Shown here piece after piece: positions 25,001 through 34,000 of a DNA stretch of 36,595 bases. A model generated the notes under the pieces. That model was not told the origin of the DNA. It worked only from the letters and a program-made list of their open reading frames with translations, and searched no databases. The translations under genes and the position numbers were made by a program. This DNA is from Mnemiopsis leidyi. Lineage: Eukaryota > Ctenophora > Tentaculata > Lobata > Bolinopsidae. How positions within the stretch are numbered: the first letter of the stretch is position 1; every line of letters starts with the position of its first letter. Where the stretch lies: contig JH152675.1 of assembly GCA_000226015.1 (NCBI GenBank), positions 496,998 through 533,592 of the forward strand. The letters run 5' to 3'.

Positions 25001-28000
25001 ATCGTTTCACATCGCGGCATGCACCTCACCTTACCCAAACCCAGGTGGTTACATGCCAGTTGGCTCACATTTCACAGACAACAATTATACCTGATGTTCA
25101 TGTTATTTGTACATAGTAGCAGCGGGTAGTAATTTAGTTTCATAGCAGTTCTGATTTGAATGCTACTTTTCTCTGTATAACTAAGAAATTAGATCTTTGA
25201 GGGAAATTTTTACTCGAAATAATTTCGAACAGACACGCTCGTATTCATTCTTTATTAATATATTTAATTGTCATTTCACAACAATACAATGTGACATTTC
25301 ACATTACCCCCGTGAGACTGATTGGCCAGTTCTATCTGATTCCCATGGGTTAGCAGATCCCAAGGCCCGAAGGTGTCGGTCATCGCAGGTGTATTATTTC
25401 CCTTTCAATATAATACCTTTGAGGGCAAACATCCCATGAACACCAACCCATTCAGAGTCTCCCATTTTACACCGAATCTAGTGTATTGCTAGCCCTAACA
25501 ATGGCATTTCACGCATTCGCAAAAAAACATCGGACAGAAAAAATCTAGTGGGCAGTATATTTTATCCACATACGATATTCCCATGGTAGAGTCATACTTC
25601 AACTGAGGTCTTAACATAACACAGAATTCGCAAAATAGACTTATCAGTCGACTTACCCAGGATTTTATCGTAGAGACTCCACAATTTGTCCTCGGTAACA
25701 TACTCGATCTCCGGCTGGGGCTCCTCCGGTTGTTTTTCCTCGGGAGGAAGAGCACCCTCTTCTTCCACGGCTAGCGACATAGCTATAGCTTGCATCATTG
25801 CTTCCTCCTCTGAGAGATCACTATCGGGCTGCAGGGTTGGAGTATCGGTAAAGATAGTGATATTAAAGTTATATTCCTAAAGTTCCATATATTAGCGTAA
25901 TGAGCAGTTTTATGCAGTGTGATTTTCATTTTAGATTTTTTGTAATGTTTTAATTAGTCATCCACTAGTTTTTATCATACTGCTGGGTATAAGCTTTTGC
26001 TTAATAGTGGCGTTAAAATTACATTTATTATTATTATTAGAGCGGTAAAATAAGGATTTGACTAGGGTGGATTAAAGTTTCATTAGTACTGAAATTGAAG
26101 TGATAAAATTTGAATAGTTCTTCTTGGCTCAAGTAGTTGCACGAATAAAAATAGTTGGTTAATCAATGGAGAACGTAATACTGTAGATTAAACTGAAGTA
26201 CTGAAATTGAAGCATTGAAATTGAAGTACTGAAATTGAAAGAAAGAGTCATTTAGCTTTCACAGCGGATCAGATATGTATTAAGGTGAACCATATCAACT
26301 GATTCGGCAGTCCCTCGTTGAACTAATTTTGACATTCGTTGACTAAATAGATTTTCCGAGAGAGTGGCAAATTCCTACAGCAACATTCACAAGAAACTTA
26401 TTATGCTGCAACTTGCATATCTAACGTCATTGGCACTATCTTTAACCTTACTATAGTAGCACACTTCCTCACCAAACCCTTCCAAACAGTGATATTGGTA
26501 ACTGTCATTACATCAAAATACAGAGAAATTCCGGGTCTGAATTCCAGAGGAGCTGCGGTTGGTTGTTTTTGTGGTTGTTTTTTGTCGGCTTAAAACAGTG
26601 TGGCTAACACCCTCGTCTAATTCGTTTTTTAACAGGCTGCTGTTTATGGTGAGGTGTTCAGGGCGAAAAAGCGGTTGATAGAGTTACTTTTCAACAGTCT
26701 CGGTACAGAACCAGCAGGGAATCCCTCAGCCTCGGGAGGTGTAGGGAAAGTTCTGGATTTAATTTCACAAAAACTGTGACAGAAGCGTGTTGGAACGTCC
26801 CAATTATGGTTGCTAATGAAATATACTCTATCGCTTTTTTCTGCATTACCAAATAGATCAAATAACCCGACTTATTCTACAAATAACGTGCCTTCCACTT
26901 TCGGGCTCCGTACAGGACATCGCTGTCTGAGTCTCTAAAACATCGCAACACCAATCTTAGCCAAAAAAGAAAATGCAAATCGGGAGTACAGGAAGTTCAA
27001 GTATTACCCTTAAGTTAAAGTATAACTTGAAAGTGAAAGTTAAAAGTATAACTTTAAAGTTGAAGTTAAGGTATAAATTTAGAGTTGAAGTTAAAGTATA
27101 ATTCTAATTGCACTCACCATGGGGATGGATAGAGATGGTCTACTTAGGACGTATTCAGTAGCAGCCGTCATGTTGTTGTTAGAATGTATGAGAGCTTCCA
27201 CCGCGTGTCGCCGTGCAAATCCCATGTCAATTAGCTGTAAACGTGCATTACCAGAAGCAAGATAACCATTAACATGATAAGATTGACTGACAAAATTAAC
27301 CAAAATATTACGCAAGCTCTTAAGGGCTTCTAGACCACGTTTAATTTTGGGATTTAAGATACATGAGTGCTGTTAAACCTGAGACTTGCTAAATTAATTA
27401 TAGCAACCCCGCTGGGGATGTAAACGGGAGCTATGCTGCCATCGGCTAGGCTTAGGCTCTGCCCCCTCTAAAAAGAAGGATAACCGCGCTGACCTGTTGA
27501 ACCAGATGCTCGCTCGGCTGGACCGAAGAATCGTTTAGGCTAGAACTACTGGCCCCCTCCTCGCTTCTCTTGTCCAGTTTCTGGATCTTTTCTTGGAGAT
27601 CACCTATCAATTTGATCGGTTTGATTAGTTAAAAGTCTAGAAACCCGATTTTTTAGATTTTGTCTTGGAGATCACCTATCAATTTGATCGGTTTGATTAG
27701 TTAAAAGTCTAGGCACTCTCGATTTTTAAGATTTGGGGTTTACTTTAAGCTACTGCTTACTTCAATTTACTACCTATGAGGTAATGTTACAATTATAAAA
27801 ATAGTTGCCGGCACGTTCTTTAAACGAAATGGGTTTGGATAAAACATTTCATTTAAACCCATTTCGTTTAAAAGACCTAATATTTGATGTCCTTCTTCGA
27901 ATGAACTTAGCGAGCACCAGATAACTCATTTGGGTTATCTGATGCCCGCTAGGTTTAGTCGAAGAAGGACATTAAATTTTCGTCTGACGGTTATAGATTA

Positions 28001-31000
28001 TTGGAAATCGCGTAATGTTCCTTGGAGAGTAAACTTCGCCAGAATTGCACCCGCAAAGTTTGTAAGCACGAGCATTTAAAGGGATGGTAACGTGACAGCA
28101 ATTATGCACCATTAAAATCGGACTGGGTTTTCAGAACTTCCATCTTTTAATCGCGATAATTGTGGAATAATTTTCTACTTTAGCTGACCTTTTAGAAGAT
28201 GTTTTAGAATAACTATGACATGCTCAGTGAGCGGTCCAATTTCGTTTTTCAGAGTTTTCATTCCTGAGTAAGCGTAGAGCTCGTCCCACAGCTGGCTTAT
28301 CACTTCGAATGCGAACTGAAGAAATAAACGTAAAATGTGATATTCAGGCTTCAATTCCAATGTTGTAAAACTATTCTCCAAAATTAAAAAAAATAGGTTC
28401 TGGCAATTTACCTTGTGAATTTGCAATGTTACAAAACTATTTTCCACAGTTAAGAAAAAAAGTGACAATGGCAATTCACCTTGTGAGATTTAGCAAGAAA
28501 ATGGACAGGTTCAAACTCGAACTGTTTGTACTGGGCGGAGGGAGGGACAGTCTGGGAGGGGAGAGAATGGGACGACTCTGTCACTTGCTTCACGTCTATC
28601 AACTTCTTTATCAGCGTCAGCCAGGCTACCATGAACTCTCCACTTCCTGGTGCCAGATCTTTGTTTTCTGGAGAGGTATTAAGTTTTTTGGGAATGTTTT
28701 GTTTTGTTGAGAATGTTTGGTTTTTTTCTTGGAAAGTTTAGTTTTGTTGGGAATGTTTCGTTTTGTTGAAGACGTTTAGCCATGTTTATTTTGATGAATG
28801 TTTGGTTTTGTAAAAAATGTTTTCATTTGTGAAGATAACTGAGGAAGTGGTAGCTTTAATTTCGTAATGTCGTACTGCTTGTCTCCAAATGATGGATTTT
28901 CATAACGGCAGATATTCAGCAAAATAAATCAGTGCTGAAATCAGTGCTGTTTTTCCGTTGCTATTGGTAATTTAGGTATCGTTCAGGGAGAGTAGAATTA
29001 CTAGTAAATTTGTAGCATTCTAGCATAAGATACACTAAGATAAACCTTGTTTAGGAATAGAAGCTGACCACTCGTAGGTTTCAACGAGAGCCTGAAGTCC
29101 TTGAGCTCGGTCGAACTCTAGCAACATGAGGTGGTAGGGTTGCTGGGATTCACTGTACAAGATCTGTCCGGCAAGACCTGCAAGTAAAGAAGTAAACATT
29201 CGTCAGAAATAAAGTCACTTATTTTAGCGTTTAATTTCTACAAAACGAATGTTTTGAATAACTTAAATTCGTTTATTTGAACTCACCGCTATAATCTGGT
29301 GTAGTCGTGAAGTGTTATTGAGTCTCATAGAAGAATCTGATTGTTCAAAATTTCTTGTTTTCTCTGAGTAGACCGCTATACTTTCACACTATACTTTCAC
29401 TATACTTTCACATGTATAACAACGACACCGTGGGGAATCGGTGTTTTACCACACGTTTCGTTCAAATAACTTAAATCTTAATTCTTAGTCCTTATTCATT
29501 AGCTATGTTACCCAATCTAACGTACTTACCGATGTGATCTATCATGGCCATGAGACTGACTCTAGGATGAATATCCGGGATGTTTGGAGGGCGCCACGTC
29601 AGTCCGTTCACTACAAACTTGATAATGTGTTTGGCTATGTCACACTGGTGAGTGCTCGGTACAGGCTTGTTCCCCATAGTTCTAAGGAGTAAGAAAGTAT
29701 TATGGGGAAAGGTAAAACTTTTGGTACCACGTGCCAATTGAAACCACGCGATAAAAATTTCCAATATTTCCCAATGTAATCATTCTTCAACTAAAAAGTG
29801 AAGCTAAGTTTTAGGATATCTATTTTAAACCAGTTGGCCGTTAAACGGGTCCAAAACTCGGTTCACAGTGGTGAAGGAGCTATAAAATTCTACGGTGTCA
29901 AAATAATGCCACTAACCGCCTCACGCGGGTGTGGCCACAGCTCAGTTTGCAGAGGACTGTCAGGAAGGCAGCAAGGTGCTTCCTTAGCCGGTCTACTGCT
30001 TGCCACAGCGGCTTTATGAGGCGTATGTGAGGCGGTGACTTGTCTTTTCGTTCCTTGCCTTTCAGTTCTGTAAAATAGTTCAGGGTTAAGTGACTAAGCA
30101 GCTACACAGTACCTTACGGGACACTGTGAGCTGAACTATCACCTAAACAAATATAAACCTCAAAGCATTTCGAAAATATGTCCCCACTGCTCAATGGAGG
30201 AGGAAACTATGAACCACTTCATCGGACAATGCCCGATGTGGTTCAATAGAAGGGGTCGCTTTTTCAACTGCTATTACTCAAGCGTCTCTGAGATAGCTGA
30301 CCGCTTTCCACTAAGGAAAATAGCTGGTTATATCTGTTCCACAAATCGCTTCAACCAACAGTGATTGGCAAAGCTAACAGTGGAACCACCAGAGCTAGAT
30401 TAACTTTAAGAAAATACATGACCGGGGAGAGCAAAAGGCCGCTATGGCCTTATCTCACCGTGGCACTCTCTCAGTGCCACATCCCCCTTCAAAGAAGACT
30501 AAGCAGTGAAGCACTGCGACGATTTGTAATGTGTTTAAATATTCCCGAATATTGGGAGTAGTATCAATAAAGTAAAATGATGTAAGTCATCGAAAATTTA
30601 TTGTTATCAAATCTCGATTGGGCAAAATATGGTTAACACGTTACTAACTGATAACTGGATTGGGTCCGATAGCCTTGATTAGCCGCTCAAGATCCGTCCT
30701 GCTTTGAGTGTGATTGTAGGGCGGGCTGAGCAGTCCGAGCAGGTCGTTTTCCCAGACTATCGCGGTGTAGAGATGAGACAACTTGTTGATGATGGCAAGT
30801 CCCTGGTCGCTGCCCCATTTTGCGATACAAACGGTCCTCATGTCAACCTGGAAGTTTCGCTAAGGTGAGGTTTGACAAACTGCCCCACACAGATTTTATA
30901 GACAAACTGCCCCACACATATTCCATAGTCAAACTGCCCCAAACAATTTTCTTAGACAAACTCCCCCACATAGATTTCGAATAGACAAACTTCCTCACAC

Positions 31001-34000
31001 AGATTTCATAGACGAACTTCACTACACAGATTTCATAGACGAACTGCCCCACACAGATTTCCTACACAAACTGCCCAACACAGGTTCAAAAGACAAACTG
31101 CCCCACACAAATTTCATAGACAAACTGCCCCACCTAGATTTAATGTCCCAGACAAACCTGCCCAACTTTACAGAGACTGATGAGGAGAGTGGTGTAACTC
31201 TCTAGAGCGGTGATGGTGTGAAGGAGAGGAGTACTTTTAGCAGAGTTGTAGGGCTGGGTGGGGGTAGAGGACCTGGGGCATGGGTTGGGTGGTCATTATT
31301 GGATGGTCATTATTGGGTTGTCATTATTATTGCGTCATTGTTGCGTCAACATAGTTTTAAACTATTTCAACACTACAAATTAAATACATTTATTGAGGAT
31401 ACTCTGTATCACTCGATGACGAGTACATTTTTTTGAAGATGGGTTTCTGCATTGCAAGAGAAGCTTACTAACGTTACCCACCTCCTTGTACTGTATATTG
31501 TGATCAGCATGAGTTTACTCAAAGTTGTGTGTATCACTCGCTTCACTCAGAAATTATAGACTGATGTAGTTTTTTAAGGTAACGGATTTACTTATAAGCT
31601 GGAAACATAGTGAGACATTTTATCATTAGATATTTCAGTCTGACCATGAATCATTTTATCTCACAGCTATTAGAAAACCTACAAGTAATTTGCAGAAATA
31701 TGAGTATTTCATTTATTACAATTCTACGTTTCATACTGTTAGAGTTGTTTTTAGAGACTGTATCGAGCGATTACAAAGATCTGAACGAGTTTTGAGTAAG
31801 TGGCTGATTCCAGGAAGAGATGATTAGTAAAGACTAAAGACTTTAATTCAAATGAATAAACAGATTTTTTAAGGATGGCCTTATTTACGTTACGCAACAA
31901 CTTTGAATGTCGACAGCCATTTGCCAACAGACGTCAGAATTCCAGTTGAGATGACGGAAATTGTTTATACCACGCGACAGCGATTGACCGATTAGAAAGA
32001 TGGCTCGACCAATCAATTGCTAAAATCGCTGTTGCGTGATGCAAAGAAATCCGAGTCCTCTCACAAAGTTCTTAAGTACAATTTACTGCTATCAGTAATT
32101 GTTTTGTCCCTTTACTATTTCTTTAGCACTTTGATAATTCATATTTTTCTTTTAAAAAATTTAAATCATCACAAAGAAACTCTCACAATTTTCTGTCTGA
32201 ACAGATAACAATCAGTTCGCAGGAATTGCAAACTCTCTATGCTCGTCAGTCCTAAGACTTATATGATCACAACAACAAAGTGACACAGGTCTTAGGTGCA
32301 TTCCAAATTAAGCCACTAAACTTTATGTGAAACATGTAAAAGAATAATCATACTAAAAATCCACTCGATTACTCGGTCTTACACTTTCTTATAAACGCCC
32401 TTCTAATATAAGCAAGCAATGTAACAACCAAAGTTAAAACCACAACCACCATCACCGCAGCCCCAACAATAATGTCCAGATTGTACATTTCTACCCAGGT
32501 CTGCTGCTGAAGAACCTTGTTCACCAAGAAATCAGCTTGTTTGTGTTTGGATACGTAATCTACATACCACAACAAATTCTTCCTGACATCCCCCGGTTCG
32601 GAATCTACAACTTCAGAGGCCTTCCTCATATTATCCCGGTACATATCGTGATTGGCAAGCATTTTAGTGACCAAACTCTCACTTTCCTCGCCTATCTTTT
32701 CCTTAAGTAAGACCTCTCCGAACCCTTTAGATTTAATGACAGCCGCACAGGCGGACTGGTCTCCAAACTGGGGTACACACAACATCGGAACGTTGTAATA
32801 GATCGCCTCTAATCTCCCGTTATTCCCGCAGTGGCTGATGAAGAGCTTTATTTTGCCTGATCTCAGAATATCTTTTTGTGGCGCCCAGGATAAAAGAAGA
32901 ACGGAATCGGGGAAATTATTCTTTAAATGTTTGTCGACTTTTACAATAAGTCTTAGATTCAGTTTGATAAGAATTTGAATGAGTTCTGAATACCAAGAAA
33001 CATCATTCATTTGCACAAAGGAACCAAAAGAAACATAAACAATATCTTTACCAGTTGATTCTTCAATAAACCGTAAGATAGTGACAGAAAGTATCAGAGG
33101 TTCCTTCTTGGTACCCAACAAGTTAGCACACCCAATAGGAATATCGTTAGGGGGACGTAAGAACGGGAAAGTAAGCGCCGGATGATCGTTAGTGAGGAAC
33201 AGTTTGATGGATTCCTTTACCTCGCTCATCCCCGTAAATCCAAACCTGTACAAGAAAGGCTGCATCGCCTCGACTCCAACACTGGCAAACCTGGCTATCG
33301 TGATAATTCTGGAGAGCTCGTAAACACGCTCCGTGAGAGTAGCAGGTCGGTCGAGATAGTTGGAGTAGATCAGAGAGGGCTGGCTTGACAGCAGGAGAGG
33401 GACGTTGTTGTGGAGCTGGGAGAAGGTGATGAAGAAGGTCGGCTCGTAGTTTATAACGGGAACATGGGTTACAGTTCCCAGTATTGCCATCCCGTTCAAC
33501 TCAACTTTCTCTCCGATGATAACGTCAAAGTGGGTTTGTTTGAAGAGTTCTAGAACTTTGTCTCCTGTGTACACACCAGCTGCTCTGCTGTAAACCTCAA
33601 TCCAGACCTCCTCGCAAACTGCGTTAAAACTCAACGCCTCAGACGAGGGACCCAACACTAGCTCCCTCAAACAGTGTGTTGACATCATGTCCTTGTCCTT
33701 GTCCCACACTACAATATCCACTATGTGGATGTTTGGGTGGGAAGGGTATCTGTCTAGTTCTCCTGCAGCTACGTTGATGAAGGTGACATTGTGGCCCGAC
33801 TCAGCCAGGATGAGGACCAGGTCGTATATTGAAGTTACGTGACTCCCTGTGAGGATAGCCCCGGTGAAGATATTGGCAGGGGAGGACAGGGGGTAGAAAG
33901 AGAGGAGGATGAACAGGAGTAAGAGGGTAAACTTTTCAAGCATTTTCTGTGTTCTAGTTAAAATCCTACAACATTGATATCTTTGATTCAGTCAAAACTC

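Larger units (their letters stand above)
25829..27117. other. 1.3-kb HUWE1 intron between UBA and UIM exons
   Basis: Holds the GTACTGAAATTGAA repeats, the orphan plus-strand candidate exon (26637-26780) and the AT-rich repeat beside the UBA exon. Otherwise nothing recognised. Confidence 0.6.

Noticed and set aside
24950..25094. Pro-rich plus-strand open stretch ([20 protein letters not shown]...)
   Set aside because: Short, with no splice signals, no homology I recognise and no partner exon.
29935..30067. Alternative donor GTGAGG for HUWE1 exon 29917-30067
   Set aside because: It gives phase 0 at exit, which does not match the phase-2 entry of exon 29530-29681; GTTAGT at 29911-29916 fits.
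30843..31052. Minus-strand ORF with repeated VWGSLS
   Set aside because: Translation of the 27-bp minisatellite (unit a multiple of three), not a gene.
20529..31157. Regularly spaced repeats considered as CRISPR
   Set aside because: The units are head-to-tail without unique spacers, in a eukaryotic intron context.
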